Positions 12,201 to 21,715 of a DNA stretch of 64,000 nucleotides are shown one piece after another. The position numbers were made by a program, and so were the translations under genes. Position 1 is the first letter of the stretch, and every line of letters begins with the position of its first letter. The notes under the pieces were generated by a model, which saw only the letters and a list, made by a program, of their open reading frames with translations, was not told where the DNA came from and ran no database searches. The stretch comes from Pratylenchus scribneri (taxonomy: Eukaryota > Nematoda > Chromadorea > Rhabditida > Pratylenchidae), in contig JAQSEB010000203.1 in NCBI GenBank assembly GCA_030063045.1, positions 186,001-250,000 on the forward strand. The letters run 5' to 3'.

Positions 12201-12298
12201 GGCTTAGACTAAATGTATATTTAGAGAAGGGGGCTTAGACTAAATGTATATTTAGAGAAGGGGGCTAAGACTAAATGTATATTTAGAGAAGGGGGCTT
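6281..12298. repeat. 31-bp satellite inside the Argonaute gene
   Basis: About 195 head-to-tail copies of a 31-bp unit (starting gaagggggcttagact and ending aaatgtatatttaga). A 28-bp variant lacking ctt occurs about 30 times in clusters, and a tatag variant recurs near 7412, 8402 and 9660. Most copies are identical; copies in the last 250 bp are diverged. The left end abuts the Argonaute MID exon with no spacer: the first unit is made of the exon's first 14 bases plus its splice acceptor. It lies where introns and the PAZ exons should be. Size in the assembly may not equal true size. Confidence 0.95.
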
Positions 12299-12838
12299 AT
12301 TATAGAAGTGGCCATGGTCTATTAAATTAAATCTTTAACATTTCATTTTAAGGCAGAAATTGCTGCGAATCAACAGTTAAATATTTTTTTTCAATTGATA
12401 AACATAATGGTCAATTTGTAAAATTTAATTAACCTGACAATCAATATATAATTTGATCCACTATTTTACATTCTTTAAAATTACATAATGATTAATGACT
12501 ATTTGGATATTCACCATATAGAAAAGTTTAGTAGGCCAAAAACCTCGACAATTTTCATTGTAGTTTGATAACCTGACTAGAGTAGACCAAATTCCGTTTT
12601 ACAACGATGTCGGTTTAAAACCCCGGTTTACGGTTTTTCAATCTCGGTTTTGGTTTCTTCTATTTTTGGTTTTTAAAGAACAAAAATTCCCAATTTAGAT
12701 TACAAATTGCATCGATTTTCTGAGACCGAAAACGACTTTTGCCTGCTCTAATCATGACTAATCATGACCGACTATTATGAGATATAATCAAAAACCATAA
12801 CTGAGTTTATTTCGTTCTATAATGAATACATCACGAAC
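12299..12838. other. Intron remnant with a dispersed CGGTTT element
   Basis: No Argonaute exon is visible between the satellite and the N-domain exon. At about 12590-12750 lies a copy of a dispersed family rich in cggttt and its complement (cggtttaaaaccccggttta), also seen at 16070-16230. Confidence 0.5.
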
Positions 12839-13435
12839 CTGTTGCGCGCATTTATTTCCTTTCGCTGGCCATCCTCTTTCAGCACAAAATAGTCAACTCT
12901 ATAAGCGTTCACGACCATTCCCTCGGTATACTCCATTTTGAAGTAATTGGCCACTACAGAAGTGGGCTGGCCTGAACGGCCTTTGAATGCCGAATTATTT
13001 TGGGTAAACTAAAATTACGGCATAAAATAAATTTGCTAAATGAAAAAAAACCTTAACAACTTCCAAATTGCGTATTGGTCTCGACGGAACATTGACTGCT
13101 CCTCCACCTCGAGGAACACCACTTCCTCTTCCAGATCCTCCTCCGCCTCTATGGCCACCACCACCTCCTTCTCGAGTGCCACCCCCTTCTCCTCCTCGAG
13201 GACCACCACCTTCTCGAGATCCTCCTCCACCTCCAGCTTGAGATCCACCTCTGCCACCTCCTCTAGGACCACCTCCATGTCCTGAACCACCTCCTCGTCC
13301 AGCACCTCCTCCTCTAAAACCGCCACCACCTCCACCAACGCCGCCACGTCCAGGACCACCACCTTCCCGTCTTTCTTGGCCGCCTTGTTGGTGCCAGCCA
13401 CCAGCTTGACCTTGTTGTCCACTTCTTGATGACAT
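12839..13435 (-). CDS. Argonaute N-terminal exons (RGG-rich start)
   Basis: Exons 13435-13052 and 13008-12839, joined in phase 0. The first encodes a 128-residue Gly/Arg-rich tail (MSSRSGQQGQAGGWHQQ, then RGG and GGG repeats), typical of metazoan Argonaute N-termini and a likely target of arginine methylation. The second encodes the start of the N domain (SVVANYFKMEYTEG, VNAYRVDYFVLKEDG), ending in phase 2 at donor gttcgt. The next recognisable exon, on the far side of the satellite, is MID, and its frame does not match this phase. So the rest of the N domain, linker 1, PAZ and linker 2 (roughly 300 residues) are missing between them. The RGG exon is G+C-rich compared with its surroundings. 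Confidence 0.7.
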
Positions 13436-13764
13436 TTATTTCAGTTCAATGTTTAAAAAAGTTCGTTTGGTTTGTCGTTTTTTGCAATATTTAATTAATA
13501 ACTGAATAATTGTTGATAATTTAAAGATATATTTATTAGAAATTCTTCAAAGATTTCTAAATTTTTTTATTTTTTAAAATAGTAAAAAAAATCAGAAAAT
13601 TTAACAAATCTCAAAAGTTAATTGATGTGTATTTCATAATGTTTTTAATAAAAAAAAAGGTTTTATGGCCATATTTACATGGTAAGATTGGAAATGAAAA
13701 GGCAGAGCTATAGGGGAAAATGCTGGGTGAGGCCCGTGAGGGAAGGAATAATCAATAAATGCTA
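13436..13764. other. Putative promoter region of the Argonaute, no gene
   Basis: A+T-rich sequence upstream of the Argonaute start codon at 13435. No specific element was identified. Confidence 0.3.
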
Positions 13765-15780
13765 CGTCCACAATGAAGCGCGTTCTGCGCGTCCGTGTCG
13801 AGCGTCCGTGTCAAGCGTCCGTGTCAAGCGTTTAGCTTTTCCATTGTGGACAGAAACGCTTGACACTTGACACGGACGCGCAATGCGCAGCGCAGCGCTC
13901 AACACTCGACACGCTGGCCGATTTGTGTCCACAATGCATTTTTTGCAAAAAATATGAATTAATCATATATTAATTTTTAAACTGGTTTTTCTCATCAAAT
14001 TCATGGTCCAATCGGGTTCAAATTTATTTCAAATAAAGTATTTCGACTATGGAGAATCCAAAAAAAATATTTTCAAATTTATAAAAAATTTTTAAACTCT
14101 CAAAATACAATAATTTTTCTTTTTGAACCGGTTTGTAAACCGGTATTTGTGCGGATGATAAAATGAATACCATTTTAGAATTCCCCGTATACGAAAACCC
14201 TAGAATCCCAATTTTCATCTTGATCCGATAAGATTTTTGTTTTTTACGAACCGGTTTGATATAGTATATTTAAAAATCATTTTCTCAAAAATGGTTTAAG
14301 AAAAATTTCTGAATTTTTAAAAAAAATAATATACTAATATTGATCTAAAAAAAAATTTAGGCCTCCATCGAATTCCATTTTATGAGTAATGAATTTTTAT
14401 TAATTATATGTCGAAATTTGATAAAATATTTTTAAAAATTAATTTCTCAAAAACCTATGGATAAACATTTTTAAAATTTTTTATACAAATAAAAGTGACT
14501 TAGTACTACAAAATAAAAAAAAAATTAGGCGTAGATCTTTTGAATTTTTTGAGATAAGAGTTTTTAAAATTTTATTAATTTTTCCATTCGCTTCATAATG
14601 AATAAAAATTTCAAAAATACATAACACAAAACGGTTACTGTTCTAGGCAAAATTTTTTTCTTATTTTTATAGCCCAATATTACTATTATTTATTTATAAA
14701 TTTTCAGCAATTTTCAACTATAGGTTTTTGAGTAAAAATTTTTTAAAAATATTATATCGAATTTCACCTTATTATAGATAAAAATTCATAGCTCAAAAAT
14801 AGCGCTTGTTCCATGCCTGAAAATATTTTTATTTTGTAGAACAATATTACTATTATTTGTATAAAAAATTTTAAAAATTTTTATTCAGAAATTTTCGAGA
14901 ATTAATTTTCTGAAATTTTGCAGTGTAGAATATTGGGAACATTTTTCAAAAAAAAATTTTTGCCATAAATGACCATTAGAATGAAGAATATTTGGAATAA
15001 TTTGATAAACAAGGATGTAGAGTATCACATAGGCTAATGATAATTTGAGAATAAATGATTTAATAAAGAATTTTTGGCCAATAACATGCTAGTGCGCGAC
15101 TTGGCCATAATATGTTCTTTTGGGCATATCTCACTAGAAAAAATTCATCGATCAATTTTCTATATGGCAATCCATTCCGCTCATTTTGGGCTTTCAAATG
15201 AGCCTAAGATTTCCTAAATCCAATGGCAAATTCGTGAGAAAAATTGGCACAAACATATTGACAGCTGGTATACATTTCCAAATTTTTCCTTGACTATATT
15301 TCTCAATAGAGTGTCAAAATTTTTGTGCAAGTAAAAAGTATTTTTGTTTTTATATTTTTTAAAAATTTTTTCTCCATCAAAAATTTTCTTTATAGTGTCC
15401 TAACAAGGGAAATTTCAAAATTAAACCGGTTTGTAAACCAGTTTTTGGCCGAAATAAAAAATTAATATCAAATTTAGATTCTCCATATGCGAAAACCCCC
15501 GAGTCAACACGGGCAAGCCATAAATTTGCCTGGAAACTACTTTTTTGATGTTCGAAAAGTGCTGCGCGTCCGCGTTTTTCAAACTTTTTTTGAAACGATC
15601 CGTGTCAAGCGTCCGTGTTGAGCGTTGAGTGGTGAGATGCATTGTGGACACCTCTGCGTGTCGAGTGTTGAGTGTCAAGCGCTGCGCTGCGTGCCGCGCT
15701 GCGTGCTGCGCACGCACTCACTGTGGACAGAAAACGCGGACGCTTGACACGGACGCTTGACACGTCGTTCATTGTGGACG
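13765..15780. mobile_element. 2-kb element with long GC-rich inverted ends
   Basis: The ends are inverted copies of each other: the left end starts cgtccacaatgaa at 13765 and the right end finishes ttcattgtggacg at 15780. The left arm is about 175 bp and the right about 144 bp. Both arms are dense in cgtgtcaagcgtccgtg-type short repeats and are themselves partly palindromic around attgtggacag. The interior is A+T-rich, non-coding, and holds a second inverted pair built on aaaccggtttgtaaaccgg (about 14130 and 15424). No transposase frame and no clear target-site duplication were seen. It looks like a non-autonomous foldback element. Confidence 0.65.
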
Positions 15781-15949
15781 CCCTATAATGAGAAGATGGT
15801 GGGGGAATTGACTGATGAAATGACAATTGTATAGATGGAATTAAACGATAGGATGAGCCAATAAGCTCTAAATTTCGAGATATAGCAAATTATTTTGGTA
15901 GTTATATTTACTAAATTTTAATTATATTTTTTCCCAATCAAAAAATATA

Positions 15950-16484
15950 ATGAATTATTTTTCATCATTAGTCCTTTGTGGTCATTTTATGGTTTTGTTC
16001 CTAAATTTAGTTCAATTCAATGAAGCCAAATTCGTTGGTTGGTCAATTTTAGAGTTCACGAGTAATTCAAAGTCGGTTTTAAACCGGAATTTTCGCAAAA
16101 TCCGTTTTTCTATTTAAAAATGTCTGTTTCGGTTTCTTTTTGGTTATTATTAGCAAAAATTCCCAATTTCGATTTTAAATTTTATCAATTTTCGGAAATC
16201 AAAAACCGACTTTGAATTGTTCTATAGTCAGTTTAGAGCCAATATAATTTTACTAATAAAGTCAATTTCCTAAAATATTTTTATCAAATTTTATAGGTGT
16301 TATTGAAGCAGAGATTATAGGACATGGCGTGTTTGGAGATAGATATTCACTCCTTTTAATCCTTCAAACATTGGCCAATCATCCCAATGTTGTACTATTC
16401 AAAAAGTTTGAGCCAAAGTTTATAAAAAGAAGTTTCATTGGGTTCTATGTAAAAAATGGAGTTAATAAACGAAATGCGAAGTAA
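15950..16484 (+). CDS. Small secreted protein, possible frameshift
   Basis: Exons 15950-16061 and 16297-16484 join in phase 1 (donor gtaatt, acceptor ttatag) for 99 residues. The N-terminus is a convincing signal peptide (MNYFSSLVLCGHFMVLFLNL, cleavage after NEA); the mature part begins KFVGWSILEFT and contains IGHGVFGDRYSLLLILQTLA. The intron carries a dispersed CGGTTT repeat. Just before the stop, at a run of six A (16451-16456), a second open frame continues with ELINEMRSKLRRLFEVIKIL and ends at 16593 with IFAPAARK. Removing one A would fuse the two into a protein of about 135 residues, so the run may hold a frameshift or a consensus error. Family unknown. Confidence 0.5.
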
Positions 16485-16593
16485 ATTGCGAAGATTATTT
16501 GAAGTAATTAAGATTTTGCGGCAAAATGATAATAATGATGGACCACTTAATACGGCAGCAGGTCCCATTTTTGCTCCAGCAGCTCGCAAATGA

Positions 16594-17415
16594 TGAGAAG
16601 GACAGTGAGAACTGAGAATTGTTGATCGAAGAAATGATAAGATAAAAGAGAAGTAAAAATTTTCATTTTTCTTGATTTTTTCTAATTTCCATTCCACTAA
16701 AATAATTTCTAATCAATAATCATATCCTTTCAACAATGCTAATCTATACTTGTTAAATTTTACTATTGTCAATTAATCTATGTTTTTTAAAAAAATTCTG
16801 ATAATTTGATAAAATTGTGGTGTTGCGACTTTCACATAAACAATGTTAAGAAGTTTTGTTTTTGCACCAAAATCGTCGACTGGTAGTCATTTTCCAATTC
16901 TAGATCCTTTTTTTTTTAAAAAAATTCCCCTAGAAATATCATATTATAGCTTATTAAAATAAAATCCAAAAAGGCCAAAGATGGCCTATTAAAAATTTGC
17001 ATGGACAAACAAAACTCGAACATTTTGCGTTTCGATTCTAAGTCTTCGGGTTAGTTTCCTAAAGTTTTAATCTAATTCTCCCGGTTAGTTTCCGGAATGC
17101 TTTATTCCTCCCGTTTTCCGCATATTTTATGGACTATGAAAAATATTTTTTGTCCAAAATTGAGCAGGCTGTTATGTAGAAGAGGCAATAAAATTACTTG
17201 ATCAATTTTTGCTGGTTGTGGTGGCTTTTTTAGAACAGTGAAAATACATCAACAATTATAATTTATTTTGATTTAAAATAAATGAGCGAAAAATAGTCAA
17301 CAAACAAATTATCCCGTATCAATTTCAAAAAAAAATATTCCTGCTGGGCTCATAAATTAATCATAACATAATTCATCTTCTCTTCACATTCTTTTACATT
17401 TAATTCCAATTCGAT
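16594..17415. other. Intergenic, no gene seen
   Basis: A+T-rich spacer between convergent genes. A short phrase (ttcgggttagtttcc / ccggttagtttccgg) is repeated near 17047 and 17079. Nothing else could be assigned. Confidence 0.35.
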
Positions 17416-20400
17416 TCAGTAAAAACTCATTTTCTCCGGCGGCAAATGCCCAAAATCGCCCATTGCCATTATTTTAACACTCCAAAAAATTGAATAATTA
17501 AAAATATTTTGGGCTAAATTTCATACTGTCCATTCGGGAGAATTTGAATCCACGTGACAGAGGCATGGGCCAGCGAATATCGAAGCCATCTCTCCGGCGG
17601 AGATTGCAATGCCCTGAAAAATTGATAGGGAAATTTAGATATCAAAACAATTTTTAGCGGAAATTTGTAAATTTGATATATTAATATTTATCATTTATAG
17701 CCCTGCTGATTTGGAATTTGGATGAATGCTTAGAAATGGATATTAGTGGATTTGATTTTGATTGGATATTGGAAATTGGTAAAAAAATTATGCCTAAAAA
17801 GTGGCAAAATAGTCTAAAATTGAGCTGTTCAATAAAATTTGTAAATTCATCTAGGTATATTCTATTCTACATTCAGTAAGTAAAAAAATTTATTAATTTT
17901 AAATGAGAAATTTTTTTACTAAATAGAATGTTGGTGCTTAATTTGTCGAGAATTGTCTCATTTCTCGTTTGTTGCCATATTTTTTTTTGTCATTACTTTT
18001 TTCAAATTTTTATCAAATCAACTAATTCTTTATCTAATTAACTTATCTCAATCTCGGCTTAAATATTTATATACTTTTGACGAATCTATTTGATGATTGA
18101 ATCTTAATTATTTGATTCAAACCTGCAAACAAAATATCGAATGACATTTGCATGGCAAACAATCAGTTCGTAACTGTCCTTTTCTTGTTTTGGGCTGGCT
18201 CGATGGAAATATTTACGAAATGCGGCCTCAATCCGTGGAGCATGTTTATGATATGCCTAAAAATGGATTCGATCAAATAAATCAATAATCGATTTTTCTA
18301 CCTTTCTTTTGCGTGTCCAAAGTGGAAGGGTCGGCGGATCCACCAAACATGGAAGGCCCTCTTCCAGCAATGGGTCAAGTTGGCATTCCAGTTGGAAATG
18401 TGGCATCTCGGACTGCATTATTTGACCGGTCTCACGAGCACTGTTAATGTTAAATAATTTGTTTTAATGAAAATAATTAGGTTTTAGGTATTATCTTAAG
18501 ATTTTTGGGTTAATCTCATCAAGGTTTTTGGTTTTGGGCTATAATCTTACGGAAATTGGCTATTATCTTAGTGTTTTTGGGCCATAATTTCAAGGTTTTT
18601 TGAGTCATAATCTCAGGCCTCAAGGTTTTGTGTATGATGGAAATTGGAAATGGAAAGGTTTATGGCTAAAATCTTGATGTTTTTGAGTAAAATCTCAGTT
18701 TTTATGCCATAACTTTTGTGATGGTCAATGTCAATCTAAATTTTCAATATGTCATTTTGAAAAACAGAAAATGTTAAATCAAATGATTTATTGGTTGAAA
18801 AAAGTAATGTTTGTTCGATTTTTTTAAAATAATAAGTTGATCTTTTTGTCATTTCTGTGCTTTAAAATGCCTTATTTTTGGTTTATATTGGTCATCAAAT
18901 GGAAGAAAAAAAAATATGGACCAAAAAATTTATTGAGATTATGTCCGAAAAACCTTGAGATTGTACGAGTTGCATCCATGTTTGAAATAAGAATTTTTAG
19001 TTTTATTACCGAATCATGGTCGAAAAAGTGCATTTGTCTAGCTTGAATCGATCTTTTGCTGCCGTGAAACGTTTTCCCAAAAGGGCAGATTGTTCTCGAC
19101 CTGAACATTTTTTGAATTTAATAAAAAAAAATTTTAATTAAACCAAGCGGTGTAAGTTTCTGCTCATCCCGATGTTCAGCATTGGTCTCATACTGGCCGT
19201 GGCGAATCAAAAAGACTGAAGAAATAAATCAATTAAAAGTGAAGTCAAGGTTTTTAAAAGATTATAACGGTTCAGTGGTTTGCCTTACACTCCAAAAGCC
19301 CAAACTCTATATACCTAATCCATAGATCTCATCAAGAGGCATCGATTGGAATACAATTTGTGTCATGATTTGATTAAAATTAAATTGTATTAAACCGCTA
19401 AAACCATCTTATGGTCTTTGATAACGAAACTGTTTTAAAATTGCTTAAACCTCTGCAAAATCAGTACCAAACGATGTGTTTTGATGAGACCTATCGATTG
19501 AGTTTATGCTTCGGTGATCTAGCACAAACCAGAGATTGGTAGACCTCATGTTAGAGCTTGATGAGCTCAATGTCGATTTGGACCTTGAGTTCAAGATCTA
19601 GATCCAGTCCAGGTTTAATTGAAAATTCAGGGTCTGGGTCTGCTCAAGCTCCGGTCCAAGCTGAGTTTGAAAAATCTAAGGTCTACCAATTTATAGCACA
19701 AACCATTGAACTGCTATAATCTTTTCGCGATTTTAAATAGTATTTCCATTTTTAAATTAAACTTATTATTCAAATTATGAACAAACTATTTCGTGTGGCT
19801 TTTGGCGTCAGTTCGGCGAGAATTTGTTTCCGTTCCTCCTCTGAACCATTCAAATATTTGCGATCGTCTTTGGCCATTTCAATCGGTTCACGGCTGAAAA
19901 TTTTGAGTCAATTTTGTAATTAATTTATCACTCACTGGTCCCAATTGTTGTCCCAACTGCTGGTTTCCTTGGTTGGATCGGGCAAAGTCAGCAATTCGTC
20001 GATGTTTGGCCAATGCATTTTGGCTGGTTTTTTGTGATTGTTTTCGATTGGTTGTTGTTTGTTTGGCAATCCTAAAGAATCCGTATCCCAAAAAAAAATT
20101 TTTTAAATTTTTTAAAAATGAGTTTCTAGTGGTTTTCGGGGGCATAGAACACGAATCTGACATCCATTTTGCCATATCTTGCCATCTTGATAAGAAAATG
20201 CCAACTTTTACTAGGAAAATACAAAGGGGGGACCAAGGACATTTTTGGTGAAAATTTTTATATGACCATATAAAATAGCTCAATCAACGCAGCTCGATGA
20301 GAGAAATAGAATGGTACTATTTTTATTGAATAATATTGCAATATAGACAAGTTAGACGTCAAAATATCTTACCATGATAAATATTTCTTTTGACCATAAC

Positions 20401-20795
20401 TTGTCAATAATTGAATATTACGCTATAAAAATGGTACCATTCGATTCTGCTCGTCGAGTTGCGTTGAATGAGCTATATATTGCTCATAGAAAAATTTTTA
20501 CCGAAAATGTCCTTGGTCCCCCCTTTGTATTTTCCTGGTAAAGTTGGCATTTTTCTTACCAAGATGGCAAGATATGACAAAATTGATAACAGAATCGTGT
20601 TCTACGACCCCGAAAACCTCTAGAAACTAATTTTTGAAAAAAAATAAAAAAAAAAATATTTGGGATACGGATTCTTTAGGATTGCCGTTTGTTTTCCGAA
20701 TCATTTACAGCAGGATTTTTATGGTTGAACATTGTGGGTAAAGCAGAAGCGAAAATTGGAGCAAAATATTTTGGGAATTTTATGGCTCGATGCAT
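17416..20795 (-). CDS. pgam-5: PGAM5-like mitochondrial serine/threonine phosphatase
   Basis: Eight exons: the first is split by a MITE (20795-20687 and 20056-19936, TSD counted once), then 19893-19787, 19215-19144, 19100-19010, 18440-18302, 18256-18123, 17613-17527 and 17479-17416. All phases agree and give 307 residues (human PGAM5 is 289). Hallmarks in order: [26 protein letters not shown] with the catalytic His, [53 protein letters not shown] with the second catalytic His, and [10 protein letters not shown] at the C-terminus. PGAM5 is a phosphoglycerate-mutase-fold phosphatase of the mitochondrial membrane. The proposed N-terminus ([17 protein letters not shown]) would be the targeting region, and it is cut off by the MITE; translation could instead start at the Met at 20018 ([10 protein letters not shown]). 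Introns 19216-19786 and 18441-19009 hold dispersed repeats. Confidence 0.88.
19318..19512. mobile_element. Foldback MITE in a PGAM5 intron
   Basis: Imperfect inverted ends: atagatctcatcaagaggc at about 19320 faces a complementary ttttgatgagacctatc at about 19490. The same ends occur in a foldback copy at 53694-53833. No coding capacity. Confidence 0.45.
20065..20686. mobile_element. 622-bp hAT-like MITE in PGAM5 exon 1
   Basis: Near-perfect terminal inverted repeats (ggcaatcctaaagaatccg at the left, its complement at the right) extend inward for some 200 bp as an imperfect palindrome. It is flanked by the 8-bp direct repeat gtttgttt (20057-20064 and 20687-20694). A duplicated copy of the flank at about 21000 has gtttgttt only once with no insert, an empty-site control. 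The 8-bp duplication suggests the hAT superfamily. It has no coding capacity and contains the cttggtcccccc motif shared with other elements here. Confidence 0.85.
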
Positions 20796-21230
20796 TTTAG
20801 CAATTTAATCTCAAAAAAATTTAGTGGAAAAATGTAATTGATTTTTTAAAGCAATTTCGGACACTTTGGTGATCCTCATTTTTAATGCTGCAAACTGAGA
20901 ATAAATTAAAGGGTCCACCCCGAAATCCCTATAACAAAAATTCCTACACCCAAAATCCCTAAAAGGAAAAGAAATTTTTGAGCTGATTATTTTTTGCTGT
21001 TGTTTGTTTTCCGAATCATTTAGCGCAGGATTTTTATGGTTGAACAATGTGGGTTAATAAAGCAGAAGCGAAAATTGGAATTGGAGCAAAATATTTTGGA
21101 AATTTTAGACTTGTTCTGGCATGATGCATTTTCGATTCTCACAAATAAATCTTCAAAAAATAAGGTAATGGAAAAATGTAATATTGATTTTTTAAGTGTC
21201 AATTTCGAACGCTCTTGATCAGTGATCATG
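20687..21230. repeat. Diverged tandem duplication (about 230 bp, two copies)
   Basis: Copy 1 (20687-20900) and copy 2 (about 21000-21230) align from gtttgttttccgaatcattta through gaaaattgga to ttaa with several small indels. Copy 1 keeps an open frame on the minus strand (PGAM5 N-terminus) while copy 2 keeps an open frame on the plus strand (the gene at 21036). Confidence 0.75.
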
Positions 21231-21351
21231 AATTTCATTTTATCATTCCCATAATTATATTAAAATTCTATTTTTTAAAATAAGGTGAAAGCATCGGACG
21301 GATGGACATGCTTGCTCCGGAACATTTGCGTTTACTCATTGATTGACATTA
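21036..21351 (+). CDS. Small helical protein, function unknown
   Basis: The start ATG lies 16 nt after a 3' splice-like site (catttag at 21013-21019), as in trans-spliced nematode genes. Exon 1 (from 21036 to about 21200) encodes MVEQCGLIKQKRKLELEQN followed by LEILDLFWHDAFSILTNK and on to CNIDFL. A phase-1 donor (gtgtca) may join it to an exon starting after aataag at 21282, giving ESIGRMDMLAPEHLRLLID and stop, about 72 residues in all. The residue pattern is strongly amphipathic and helical. The splice choice is uncertain; a phase-0 alternative exists (donor gtaatgg). Copy 1 of the duplicated segment is broken in this frame. Confidence 0.45.
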
Positions 21352-21715
21352 ATAAAAATGATTGAACTGATGATGGAAAGGAAGAAAGGAATTGATGAAA
21401 TTTTTGCATAAATATTTGATTTATTTTGGATAATTCACTTAAAATTTTGATGACCCTTTTGATTCATTTAAAATTATATAAATTGTACTAGCGAATTTAT
21501 CGCCGCAACATTTTATTACTTCAATTTATCCATCATTAACTCAAATGTAGAATTAGAATCTTTTAAAATTTAGTTTTCTTTATTCAAAATATAAATTTAA
21601 TCATTGATTGATCAAAAATAATTGTATCCAGGAATATTGGAAAAATTCAAATTAATGAAAAATTGTGACAATTTTAATATTTTTTATCATCTCATCATCA
21701 TTTTCTTCAAACTCT
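21352..21715. other. Shared 3' flank of the SPRY gene
   Basis: No gene. The part at about 21570-21710 is clearly homologous to 27060-27190, the 3' flank of the RRM gene, including caaaaataattgt, tccaggaat and the final gacaattttaatatt / gacagttttaatatt stretch. Confidence 0.6.

Noticed and set aside
6281..12298. CRISPR-like array
   Set aside because: Units are contiguous with no unique spacers, and the genome is eukaryotic.
13036..13422. Alternative acidic frame (Glu/Val-rich) over the RGG exon
   Set aside because: It is the shadow frame of the Gly/Arg-rich Argonaute N-terminus, whose start, donor and downstream exon fit.
16395..16697. Minus-strand frame of 100 residues
   Set aside because: Opposite the small secreted gene; it has no start context or domain.
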